Source of the DNA: Myxococcus landrumus | Lineage (GTDB): Bacteria > Myxococcota > Myxococcia > Myxococcales > Myxococcaceae | Length of the DNA stretch: 64,000 nucleotides | Assembly (NCBI RefSeq): GCF_017301635.1 | Contig: NZ_CP071091.1 | Span: 3,856,001 to 3,920,000, forward strand | Direction: 5' to 3' | In this document: positions 52,919-60,397 of the stretch, piece after piece | Layout of the letters: every line of letters starts with the position of its first letter | Numbering within the stretch: the first letter of the stretch is position 1 | Made by a program: the position numbers and the translations under genes | The notes under the pieces: model-generated | The model's input: the letters and a program-made list of their open reading frames with translations, nothing else | What the model was told of the DNA's origin: nothing | Database searches by the model: none

Positions 52919-53782
52919 ATGAGCGAAAAGCCTAAGCGACTTGCCCCATTGTCGAACACGCTTCGAGAGCTGTTCCTGAAGTCCGGCAACTTGTGTGCAT
53001 TCCCCAATTGCAAGATTCTGATGATGGATGAGGATGGTGCGTTCGTTGGCGAGGTCTGCCACATCGAGGCCGCCGAAGAGAACGGTGAACGATTCAACCC
53101 GGCGATGACTAACGAAGAGCGGCGTGCAGCTTCAAACCTGATGTTGATGTGCGGGCCGCACCACAGGAAGACAGATGATGTCGAGAAATATCCTGTCGAA
53201 ACCCTACGCAAGTTCAAAGAAGAGCATGAACGGCGATACTCCCATCCTGATCGAGCGATTCTTGAGACACTAACCGACTGGACAATGAGCGAGGTGTCGA
53301 AGCCCGCTCAAAACCTCACTCGCTTGAACACTGTCATGGAAATGGATCTCGACGACGAGATGCGCCAGGGCACAGCGGACAAAATCAACTCCCACCTTGA
53401 GCTGCTTGAGCGAGTCCCTCTCAACGCAAGACACTTTCTCGGAGCCGTCGTAATGCGCATACAGCGCATAAGGAACACCCCGGCAGCAAGAGTTCCACGC
53501 CTCTCCCGCATGCAAATTCTCATCAGCGACCTGCGCGGTGCATTTCGACTATCACAGGAAACAATCATCGAGCAGGCCACTGAGCTTGAGTCTTACGGCA
53601 TTGGAGGGGTCGACCTTATGGACACAGGCAATAGCGACCAGCCGTCCGTGTACATCTCGAACTGGGATGGCTGGAACCTCTGGGATCTAATTGCGAGGTT
53701 TTGCCTTAAGAGTAGTGTACCGATCGAGAAGTTCTGTGACGAACTCGACTTCACGCCACTTGATGAACCGGATAATCCCTAG
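52919..53782 (+). CDS. HNH endonuclease, AT-richer accessory gene
   Basis: A 287-residue protein starting MSEKPKRLAPLSNTLRELF at ATG 52919. The HNH core is LCAFPNCK (Cys26, Cys31), GEVCHIEAA (His48), ASNLMLMCGPHHRKTDD (Asn73, His81-82). The C-terminal 180 residues form an unknown, mostly helical domain ending in a segment that could sense a ligand. Composition differs from the polymerase gene it overlaps. N-terminal HNH nucleases with such partner domains occur in antiphage defence. That role here is inference. Confidence 0.65.
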   Translation: MSEKPKRLAPLSNTLRELFLKSGNLCAFPNCKILMMDEDGAFVGEVCHIEAAEENGERFNPAMTNEERRAASNLMLMCGPHHRKTDDVEKYPVETLRKFKEEHERRYSHPDRAILETLTDWTMSEVSKPAQNLTRLNTVMEMDLDDEMRQGTADKINSHLELLERVPLNARHFLGAVVMRIQRIRNTPAARVPRLSRMQILISDLRGAFRLSQETIIEQATELESYGIGGVDLMDTGNSDQPSVYISNWDGWNLWDLIARFCLKSSVPIEKFCDELDFTPLDEPDNP

Positions 53783-53792
53783 CGAGAATTTA

Positions 53793-55802
53793 GTGAAAGT
53801 TTGGTCGTTCGACACCGAGACGCATCTTATTGCCCCCGGTTTGCTTGCGCCCCCTCTCGTCTGCGGCAGCATCGCGACGCGCGAGCCCGGTAGTGAACGC
53901 CTGCTCGACAAGGCACAGGCCCGTGAGTTCTTCCGCGAGGCCATCACCTCCCCCGACACCGACATCGTCGGCGCGAACCTCCCCTACGACCTCGGAGTGA
54001 TGGCGGCGGATGACCCGCGACTCGTGGCGCCCATCTTCGCGGCGCTCGATGCCGGACGGCTGCATTGCGTCCAGGTCCGCGAAGCGCTCATCGACATCGC
54101 CCGCGGCATGTACGGCGTGGACCCATCCACCGGCCGGAAGCTCGACGATGATGAAGGTGCCCGCTACCCGCTCGCGCTGCTCGTTCAGCGGCACCTGGGA
54201 CTCGACATCACCGAGGACAAGCGAAATCCCCGAGCGTGGCGGCTTCGCTACGGGGAGCTTGATGGCGTCCCGGTTGAGCGCTGGCCCCGGGAAGCAGTGG
54301 AGTACCCGAAGCGCGATGCCCGCTACACGCTCGACGTCTACTACCGGCAGGAAGCCATCGCCCGCGAGGCGCCCAACGGCGGCAACCTGCATGCTGAAGC
54401 CGACCAGATGCGCGCCGCGTTCGCCCTGCACCTCGCCTCGATTTGGGGCATCAGGACGAACGGTGTCGCAGTCGCCCAGCTTCGTGAGCGGGTCGAACAG
54501 GAGTGGAGCGAGAACCGGGCGAAGTTCCAGGCGGCTGGCATCTACCGAGCAGACGGGTCCAAGGACTCGAAGCGCCTCGCCGCACTGGTGACGTCGGCCT
54601 ATCGCGGCGAGCCTCCTGTCACCGCTCCCAGCGACAGATTCCCCGACGGCCAGGTCGCGACCGACAGGGACACGCTGCTCGGCTCGGGTGACGCGCTGCT
54701 CGAAGACCTGGGGAAGAGCGGGCGCGTCGACAAGTACAAGTCGACCTACCTGGACGTCGTCGAAGCGGGCACCACGCGCCCCATCAATCCACGCTTCAAC
54801 GTGCTGGTCAGCACGACGCGCGTTTCCAGTGATTACCAGCAGCTCCCGCAGAAGGGCGGCATCCGTGAGGTCCACGAGGCCCGGCCCGGATACGTCTTCT
54901 GCTCGGTGGACTACGGGGGCCTTGAGCTGCGCACCATGGCTCAACGGGCCATCTGGGAACTGGGCTTCTCGAAGATGGCCGACGCGCTGAACAGTGGCCT
55001 CGACGTCCACACGCTTGCCGCGGCTGAGTTCCTCGGGGCGAGCTACGACGGGCTGCTCGCGAAGGTGAAGTCGAAGGAACCGGTCGCGGTCGCCTACCGC
55101 CAGCTCGCGAAGATTCTCAACTTCGGGAAGGGGGGCGGGATGCAGGGGGGAACCCTGGTCTACAACGCTCGCTCGAAGGACCGCGTGTCGTTCTGCCTTC
55201 TCGCAAAGCGGGCCGACGAGTGCGGCGTCGAGCGCGAGACCGTCACCGTTCAGGGCAAGCCGAAGATGGTCTGCCGCGAGTGCCTCAAAGTCGCGCGGGA
55301 CTTGGACACGAAGTGGCTCAACGCGTGGCCCGAGCAGCGCGAGCTACAGCACCGCGCGAAGTCACTCACTTACGGGAGCGGTTTCGCTGACGTGACGATT
55401 CCGGGCGCCAACATCCTCCGTGGCGGGTGCGGGTACACCCAAATCCTCAACACGCCATTTCAAGGGTTGGGGGCCGTGGGGTGCAAGCGCGCGATGTGGC
55501 GTGTCAGTCGCGAGATGTACGTCGACCGCAGATCCCCCCTCTACGGCTCGCGCCTTGTCCTGATGGTGCATGACGAGCTGATTAGCGAGCTGCGCGCCCA
55601 GGACTCGCAGCGGTTGCACGACGCGGCCGAGCGAAAAGCGGAACTCATGCGGCAGGCGATGCGCGAGGTGACTCCCGACCTGGCGCCCGCCATCGAGGCC
55701 GAGCCCGCGCTGTCCCGCATCATGTCGAAGGATGTCGCCACGGTGCGCGACAGCTCGGGGCGGTTGCTCGTCTGGGAGCCTCCCGCAAAACGCGCGGCGT
55801 GA
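53793..55802 (+). CDS. family A DNA polymerase with 3'-5' exonuclease and Cys-rich insertion
   Basis: A 669-residue polymerase. Exonuclease motifs: SFDTET (Asp7, Glu9), GANLPYD (Asp66) and YPKRD (Tyr171, Asp175). Polymerase motifs: A CSVDYGGLELR (Asp373), B YRQLAKILNFG (436-445) and C MVHDELI (His593-Asp594). Between B and C four cysteines (468, 477, 494, 497; the last pair CREC) look like a small zinc-binding insertion. GTG 53793, right before KVWSFDTET, is the preferred start; ATG 53763 inside the preceding gene is possible. It is the phage replicative polymerase. Confidence 0.88.
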   Translation: MKVWSFDTETHLIAPGLLAPPLVCGSIATREPGSERLLDKAQAREFFREAITSPDTDIVGANLPYDLGVMAADDPRLVAPIFAALDAGRLHCVQVREALIDIARGMYGVDPSTGRKLDDDEGARYPLALLVQRHLGLDITEDKRNPRAWRLRYGELDGVPVERWPREAVEYPKRDARYTLDVYYRQEAIAREAPNGGNLHAEADQMRAAFALHLASIWGIRTNGVAVAQLRERVEQEWSENRAKFQAAGIYRADGSKDSKRLAALVTSAYRGEPPVTAPSDRFPDGQVATDRDTLLGSGDALLEDLGKSGRVDKYKSTYLDVVEAGTTRPINPRFNVLVSTTRVSSDYQQLPQKGGIREVHEARPGYVFCSVDYGGLELRTMAQRAIWELGFSKMADALNSGLDVHTLAAAEFLGASYDGLLAKVKSKEPVAVAYRQLAKILNFGKGGGMQGGTLVYNARSKDRVSFCLLAKRADECGVERETVTVQGKPKMVCRECLKVARDLDTKWLNAWPEQRELQHRAKSLTYGSGFADVTIPGANILRGGCGYTQILNTPFQGLGAVGCKRAMWRVSREMYVDRRSPLYGSRLVLMVHDELISELRAQDSQRLHDAAERKAELMRQAMREVTPDLAPAIEAEPALSRIMSKDVATVRDSSGRLLVWEPPAKRAA

Positions 55803-55829
55803 GCCACGGCCAGAATCCGCACTCATTTA
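55801..55829 (+). promoter_or_regulatory. phage promoter-like element 9 (resolvase, excisionase, integrase)
   Basis: -35 GAGCCA overlapping the polymerase stop codon, 17-bp spacer with CCAGAATCCGCAC, -10 CATTTA at 55824-55829, predicted +1 G at 55836, 15 bases before the ATG at 55851. Confidence 0.7.
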
Positions 55830-55850
55830 GGGAGGGAACTCTGTCCCTGG

Positions 55851-56432
55851 ATGGCGCAACAGATGACCCCGACTCTCCCCGCGCGACGGCTCCTCGTGGC
55901 GCTCGACCCTGGGCTTCGCGAGTGTGGCGTCGCGCTCTTTGACTTGGACTCGGGCGAGTTGCTCGCAGCGGGCATGCCCACCAACCCCGAGCGGAAGGCC
56001 CGAGGGCTTCCGGCATGGGCTCGGATGGCCGATGGCGTGACCGGGTTCGTCTCGACTTTCCTGGAGCCGCTCCGTGCCGAAAGTCGGGGCGTCTCCATCA
56101 CCGTCGCGAGTGAGTGCCCCCAGGTCTACACGGCGGGCAAGTCCAAGGGCGACCCGAACGACCTCATCGAGCTTGCCGGGGTTGTCGGTCGCGTCGCGGG
56201 TGCGCTCGGAGCAACCTCGGAGCGGAGTTACTGGCCCCGCGAGTGGAAGGGCACGCTCGACGGTGACGTGATGGTCGAGCGCATCAAGGCGCGAATCGAC
56301 GAGCGACCGCACGAGCACCTTTGCGTCCGGCTCCCTCGCGCGAAGGACAAGCACCACAACGTCTGGGACGCGGTCGGCATCGGCCTGCACGTCACCGGCC
56401 GACTCGCGCCCCGGAAGGTCTTCCCCCGATGA
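55851..56432 (+). CDS. RuvC-like Holliday junction resolvase
   Basis: A 193-residue RNase H-fold protein. LLVALDPGLRECGVALFD carries the first Asp, VASECPQVY the Glu, and HHNVWDAVGIGLHV the closing Asp, as in RuvC. It would resolve branched DNA before packaging. Its stop overlaps the start of the next gene (ATGA), indicating coupled translation. Confidence 0.8.
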   Translation: MAQQMTPTLPARRLLVALDPGLRECGVALFDLDSGELLAAGMPTNPERKARGLPAWARMADGVTGFVSTFLEPLRAESRGVSITVASECPQVYTAGKSKGDPNDLIELAGVVGRVAGALGATSERSYWPREWKGTLDGDVMVERIKARIDERPHEHLCVRLPRAKDKHHNVWDAVGIGLHVTGRLAPRKVFPR

Positions 56433-56638
56433 GCGCCACTCCTCCTCCCGAGTTTCTGACCGTTGACGAGGCCGCAGCGCTCCTGCGCGTGAATCGGAAG
56501 ACGCTCTACGAGGCCATCCGATTGGGACAAGTACCGGGGGTCGTCCGCGTCGGGAAATCACTGCGCATCCGCCGTACCTCCCTGGTAGAGTCCGCGCAGG
56601 GTAAGGGCCGTGAATCTGCGCTTGGGAGTCGACGATGA
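56429..56638 (+). CDS. helix-turn-helix excisionase-like protein
   Basis: A 69-residue MerR/excisionase-type DNA-binding protein (FLTVDEAAALLRVNRKTLYE, then VVRVGKSLRIRR). It lies between resolvase and integrase with overlapping start and stop codons on both sides, the usual place of an excisionase that turns integrase toward excision. Residues after 55 look disordered. Confidence 0.75.
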   Translation: MSATPPPEFLTVDEAAALLRVNRKTLYEAIRLGQVPGVVRVGKSLRIRRTSLVESAQGKGRESALGSRR

Positions 56639-57858
56639 GCGCCAGATTGCGGAAGTGGACAACGAAGGAAGGGAAGTCAGAGGAGGCGTGGCAAGTGGAC
56701 TTCGTGTTTCAGCATGCCGACGGACGGAAACAGCGAGTCGTGAAGTTCTCGCCCGTTCAGACCCGTCGGGGTGCTGAGGCATACGAACGTGACTTGCGGA
56801 ACGCGCTCCTCAACGGGACCTTCGGAAAAGAGGAGAAGCCAGGAGAATCAAAGGCACTAACGTTGGAGAAGTTCGCGCCTAGATTCCTCACATTTAGCGA
56901 CAACAACAACAAGCACTCCACTGTCGTCACAAAAAAGCAGCATCTGGATGACCACATCATCCCGTTCTTCGGTGGGATGCATCTGGACGCGATTGGGCCC
57001 GCGCAAATCGAAGACTTCAAAGCCTCCATGAAGCAGAAGCCTTCGGGTTCCCGCGCACGCAAGGAGGCCCCCACAAAGGCAGCCATTCGCAAGCGCAAGA
57101 ATGCTAGCCCCAAGACACTGAGCAAGAAGTTCATCAACAACGTCTTGTCATCGCTCAGCATGCTTTTTGCGGTTGCAGTGAAACAGGAAGCCATTGCGAA
57201 GGCGCCGCATGTGCAACTTTTCGAGAAGGTGCCCAAGCCCGACTATGACTTCCTGAGCTTCGAGGAGGCCGAGCAGCTCATCTCCACTTCCGAACCGGAG
57301 TGGCGACCTGTGCTGCTCGCCGCCATCAAAGCAGGGCTTCGGCAAGGCGAGCTGATTGGGCTCCAGTGGAACGACCTGAACCTGCCACAAAGCATCCTTC
57401 ACGTTCGCCGGACCATCTGGCGTGGAGTGGAGGACTTGCCGAAGGGCGGGCGAAAGCGGGTGGTCGACCTGCCTGCATCCGTCGTGGACGCACTCAAGGC
57501 CCACCGACACCTGCGCGGGCGTTACGTCTTCTGCCAAGAGGACGGCCAGCCGCTCACCGAGGGCCTGATGAAGTGGCCACTTCGGCGCGCCCTTCGAGCG
57601 GCAGGCATCACCCGCGAAGTGGGACTCATCGGATGGCACGACCTGCGCCATACCTACGGGAGCCACCTCGCGATGAAGGGTGTTCCGCTCAAGGTCATCC
57701 AGGAGCTGATGGGACACGAGAGCATCGAAATGACGATGCGCTACGCCCACCTCAGCCCCGACACCCGGAGAGAGGCGGTCCGTGTTCTGGACCTGCCCTC
57801 TGCCCCGGCGTGCGACATACGTGCAACACAGGTGGAGGTTGCTGCTAACCACCTGTAA
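56635..57858 (+). CDS. int: tyrosine integrase
   Basis: A 407-residue phage integrase. An N-terminal arm-binding part, a core-binding SAM-like part (residues 75-200) and the catalytic domain with GLRQGELIGL (Arg), HDLRHTYGSH (His-x-x-Arg), GHESIEMTMRYAHL (His and Tyr nucleophile). It inserts the phage at the tRNA/tmRNA 3' end. The stop at 57858 is only 15 bases from the right core, and its last codons contain the right copy of the 18-bp repeat. Confidence 0.92.
   Translation: MSARLRKWTTKEGKSEEAWQVDFVFQHADGRKQRVVKFSPVQTRRGAEAYERDLRNALLNGTFGKEEKPGESKALTLEKFAPRFLTFSDNNNKHSTVVTKKQHLDDHIIPFFGGMHLDAIGPAQIEDFKASMKQKPSGSRARKEAPTKAAIRKRKNASPKTLSKKFINNVLSSLSMLFAVAVKQEAIAKAPHVQLFEKVPKPDYDFLSFEEAEQLISTSEPEWRPVLLAAIKAGLRQGELIGLQWNDLNLPQSILHVRRTIWRGVEDLPKGGRKRVVDLPASVVDALKAHRHLRGRYVFCQEDGQPLTEGLMKWPLRRALRAAGITREVGLIGWHDLRHTYGSHLAMKGVPLKVIQELMGHESIEMTMRYAHLSPDTRREAVRVLDLPSAPACDIRATQVEVAANHL
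57811..57828 (+). repeat. 18-bp repeat, right copy (candidate integrase arm site)
   Basis: TGCGACATACGTGCAACA, identical to 14429-14446, lies within the last codons of the integrase gene (CDIRATQ). Right after it ACAGGTGG and CCACCTGT form an inverted repeat (57826-57855). Confidence 0.5.
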
Positions 57859-57873
57859 CCACTGAAGAAACCA

Positions 57874-57897
57874 GTGGAGGCGGCGGGAATCGAACCC
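57874..57897 (-). other. right attachment site (attR core)
   Basis: Identical in all 24 bases to 14277-14300. On the minus strand the T-stem is perfect here (GCGGG/CCCGC), unlike the left copy. The sequence further right lacks a matching 5' acceptor strand within tRNA distance, and no tmRNA-like 5' end was found in the next 400 bases. Confidence 0.75.
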
Positions 57898-58238
57898 GCG
57901 ACCACACGGGCGAGCGGGCCCCGCTCCGGGATTTCTCCCTCTGAAATGACCATGGGGCGCACTGCCCCGGCCTTGCTCGATGGCCGCCAGCGTAACAACG
58001 TAACGCCCCTCCCTCCCCTCTCCCCTGCGGTCTCTGAGTACAGGAGGCAGGTGTCCCCCGCGGATGGGTGCCGCGCCTGCGCCAAGAGCCATGCTCGCGT
58101 CCGTCAAGCGTGCCTCTATCACGCGCTGGGCGCCGCTGTTGCTGAGGTCCTGTCGCTGCGCGGCCCTGATGGGGGGCCGACGACTGGTCCCGCGGACGCC
58201 CCTCTCCTCCCGAGCGCTCTCCGGAAGGGAGGTGTCCA
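57898..58238. other. 341-base stretch without a recognisable gene
   Basis: Between the right core and the first gene of the next block no gene is supported. A small hairpin (GAGCGG / CCGCTC near 57911-57926) and two copies of CGTAAC (near 57990-58005) are visible. The plus-strand frames starting in the core region are antisense reads of the tRNA-like end. Confidence 0.4.
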
Positions 58239-58688
58239 ATGATGAAGCGCTCGACGGCCAAGCGCAGCACCCGGGCAACCACGCCGCCAGACGCCCGCCC
58301 CGGCGTCGTCCCAGACTGCTTCAACATCGCAGTGAGCCGTCTCGCGGACGGCCGCTGCATGGCCCAGGCGGGTGGCGCTGAGCCTGCTACCGCCGACCTC
58401 CTGAGCACCGCCATTGCGGAGGCACTGACCAATCTGGCCCGGGTGTCTCCGCCGCGAGACGCCCAGGCTCCGGACCTGGGCTGGCCCAAGGGGAAGCACC
58501 ACTGGGGCCCGCCGAATCCCAGCAGTGTCCAGGCATGCACCAAAGAGGGGTGCACCGTCCGGATGTCCCACGGGGCTGAGTACTGGCAGCAAGTCAGGGA
58601 CGGGCACTGGTTCGACTCGCGCAGCCTCGCTGTCCCCTACTGCACGGGCAAGGTGCCGCCTGCGGCCGTGACGGGCGGTGGCCGATGA
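58239..58688 (+). CDS. hypothetical protein
   Basis: A 149-residue protein with an AGGGAGG box eight bases before ATG 58239 (a second ATG follows at once). It contains CFNIAVSRLADGRCMAQAG and a Trp/Gly-rich part (WPKGKHHWGPPNPS) but no motif I recognise. It overlaps the next gene by four bases, opening a translationally coupled run. Confidence 0.5.
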   Translation: MMKRSTAKRSTRATTPPDARPGVVPDCFNIAVSRLADGRCMAQAGGAEPATADLLSTAIAEALTNLARVSPPRDAQAPDLGWPKGKHHWGPPNPSSVQACTKEGCTVRMSHGAEYWQQVRDGHWFDSRSLAVPYCTGKVPPAAVTGGGR

Positions 58689-59134
58689 GCGCCGCGCCCA
58701 CCGTTCGCGCGAAGCGGACGTCCACGACTCCGGACGCCCCATCCAGGTCACGGAACCCCGTCGCTACTCGGACTACTGCCTACCGCGCCGCGCTCCCTCC
58801 GGTTCCCGGGTGCCGGAGCTGCGCAGCGAGCCTGGGTGCCCCCCTCGCCTGTTACGAGCACGCCCTCGAAGCCGCGCTCCGCGCGCCAGCCCAGTGCGTT
58901 TGCGCCGCCCTCGGGCTTGCGCGGTGCCTGCCGTGCCGCGTGCGCCGCATGGAGCGGGACCTTCTCGCGCTCGATGCCGTGTCTGAGGCCATGGCGGTAC
59001 TCCAGGAGCGCTACAGCGTTCAGGACACCATGCCCTCCGAGGTGTTCACCGGGGCGTGGATGATGCTCCACGGAGCCGTGCGCGCGGCCGACCGGCGACG
59101 CCGTGAGGAGCATGCGAAGGAGGGAGAGCGATGA
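58685..59134 (+). CDS. hypothetical protein with Cys pairs
   Basis: A 149-residue protein. A basic, Pro-rich N-terminus precedes a part with several Cys (PGCRSCAASLGAPLACYEHA, CVCAALGLARCLPCRVRR), which may bind metal. The C-terminus is a charged helix. Starts and stops overlap both neighbours by four bases. No function can be given. Confidence 0.5.
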   Translation: MSAAPTVRAKRTSTTPDAPSRSRNPVATRTTAYRAALPPVPGCRSCAASLGAPLACYEHALEAALRAPAQCVCAALGLARCLPCRVRRMERDLLALDAVSEAMAVLQERYSVQDTMPSEVFTGAWMMLHGAVRAADRRRREEHAKEGER

Positions 59135-59538
59135 CCGCGGTGCTCCCATCGCTGACTCTCCGGACGAAGTTCGGCTCGTTCAAGTTCGAGTCAGGGCTGT
59201 CACCCGTGCGCATCTGCACGAACACCGGCATCGTCGAGCGGCCGTGCCACTTCCGCGACCGCGGCCTCGCCCTCGTCGAGCTCTCGGAGAAGGGCTCCAC
59301 CACCTACAACGTCACTCACGAGACGTCGGGGATGCAGGTCTGCCCAAAGATGGCAGAGCGGCATCAGGCTCTCGCCATCGCCGTAGCGCTTCTCCATCTG
59401 CCCATTGACTGGGGTCGCCCGGTTGGTGAGTTGAAGGGCCAGGTCCGGGCCCTGAGCCATGACGAGCGAGCGCTCCTCTCCGCCCTCCAGTCGGGCTCCA
59501 TCCAGTTCGTCAACATCGACCAGGACGGTGTCCAGTGA
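59131..59538 (+). CDS. hypothetical protein
   Basis: A 135-residue protein (LTLRTKFGSFKFESGLSPVR, later PIDWGRPVGELKGQVRALSH). GGAGAG precedes ATG 59131. No known family is recognised. It overlaps both neighbours by four bases, so its expression is coupled to the rest of the block. Confidence 0.5.
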   Translation: MTAVLPSLTLRTKFGSFKFESGLSPVRICTNTGIVERPCHFRDRGLALVELSEKGSTTYNVTHETSGMQVCPKMAERHQALAIAVALLHLPIDWGRPVGELKGQVRALSHDERALLSALQSGSIQFVNIDQDGVQ

Positions 59539-59807
59539 GCTACTTCGCGAGCATCAGCGCACGTAGCCCGCTCGGGCACGTCGTCACCCTCCGGGGGACC
59601 GACGTCGAGGTTGAAGCGCACGCCCCCACCCGACATGAGGCCGAGTCAGACGCTGCGCTGGCGCTCACGCGCGAACGCCGCCGCATCGAGGTCGCGCAGG
59701 CGCGCGTCATCCACCGCACGCTGTCCACACGGCAGCCTGTTCGTGGGATGGGGCAGCGCATGCGGAGCCAGGCGGCCGAGCGCGCTGGAGGCAGCCGCCA
59801 TGCGTGA
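59535..59807 (+). CDS. small hypothetical protein
   Basis: A 90-residue basic protein (HVVTLRGTDVEVEAHAPTRH, then ALTRERRRIEVAQARVIHRT). It begins with GTG 59535 within the stop of the preceding gene and overlaps the next gene by eight bases. It is supported by this packing rather than by recognition. Confidence 0.4.
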   Translation: MSYFASISARSPLGHVVTLRGTDVEVEAHAPTRHEAESDAALALTRERRRIEVAQARVIHRTLSTRQPVRGMGQRMRSQAAERAGGSRHA

Positions 59808-60198
59808 GTTGATTGGCGTGGTCCTCGACATGCCCTGCTCGAAGTGCGGGCACCACTACAGCGAGCACGCCGATGGACCGTGCTCGTTCCTCGTGAAGTT
59901 CTGGGGCGCGATGACGGAGTGCGGCTGTCGCGAGTTCTCGCCGGTTCCCGCTGGCGAGGACTTCGCCGCGCCCAGGCCCTGGCACGACTGCCCGCCATGC
60001 CCGAGCTGCAAGGCGCGCTGTGGCATCCCCGTCCGGCTCGCTGACTGGAACCACCGCGCAGTCGAAGGAGACACGCTCGTGTGTCCATCGTGCGGCGCCG
60101 GCTGGGTCGGCACGGTCGAGGAGTCCACTCTGGCAGAGCGGGCCTACTCAGCGTGGTTGGACGAGGACGCTCAGGCGTCGGAGGTGGCCCGTGCGTAA
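59800..60198 (+). CDS. zinc-finger-like hypothetical protein
   Basis: A 132-residue protein with three Cys-rich sites: CSKCGHHYSEHADGPC, CPPCPSCKARCG and LVCPSCGAGW. The last two have the look of a Lar-type restriction-alleviation zinc ribbon, seen in many phages (pattern CPxC...W...). The match is partial, so the function stays open. Confidence 0.5.
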   Translation: MRELIGVVLDMPCSKCGHHYSEHADGPCSFLVKFWGAMTECGCREFSPVPAGEDFAAPRPWHDCPPCPSCKARCGIPVRLADWNHRAVEGDTLVCPSCGAGWVGTVEESTLAERAYSAWLDEDAQASEVARA

Positions 60199-60397
60199 GC
60201 CAGTCCGGATGGCCCCGCGCACCCAGGCACTCGTCGTTGCCGGCATCGCAGCAGCGCTCGGGTGCACCGCCTTCGTTCTCGCCTACTTCGAGGAAGACGC
60301 CCGGCACGGCGGCATCCTCGCTGCGGTGGGAGTGTTCATCCTCTATGGCGCAGCCCGCCTGGCCTACGCCGTTGTCGGCCGGAGTCGCTGGCCATGA
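60191..60397 (+). CDS. small membrane protein
   Basis: A 68-residue protein starting with GTG 60191, with two transmembrane helices (ALVVAGIAAALGCTAFVLAY and GGILAAVGVFILYGAARLAY) joined by a charged loop. The start overlaps the previous stop and its end overlaps the methyltransferase start by four bases. Function unknown. Confidence 0.5.
   Translation: MRKPVRMAPRTQALVVAGIAAALGCTAFVLAYFEEDARHGGILAAVGVFILYGAARLAYAVVGRSRWP

Larger units (their letters stand above)
14277..57897. mobile_element. siphovirus-type prophage, about 43.6 kb
   Basis: The element is bounded by a 24-bp direct repeat (14277-14300 and 57874-57897). It encodes integrase and excisionase-like proteins at the right end, a replication module, and terminase, portal, protease, HK97 capsid, connector, tail and lysis genes in the usual order. 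It also carries cargo: a toxin/immunity cassette, kinases and AT-rich single genes. All structural genes look intact, so it could be functional, although an IS630 copy sits upstream of the terminase genes. Nine copies of a phage-specific promoter-like element occur only within these limits. Confidence 0.9.

Noticed and set aside
57874..57960. Intact tRNA gene at the right core
   Set aside because: T-arm and 3' acceptor are present but no pairing 5' acceptor strand or anticodon arm can be built.
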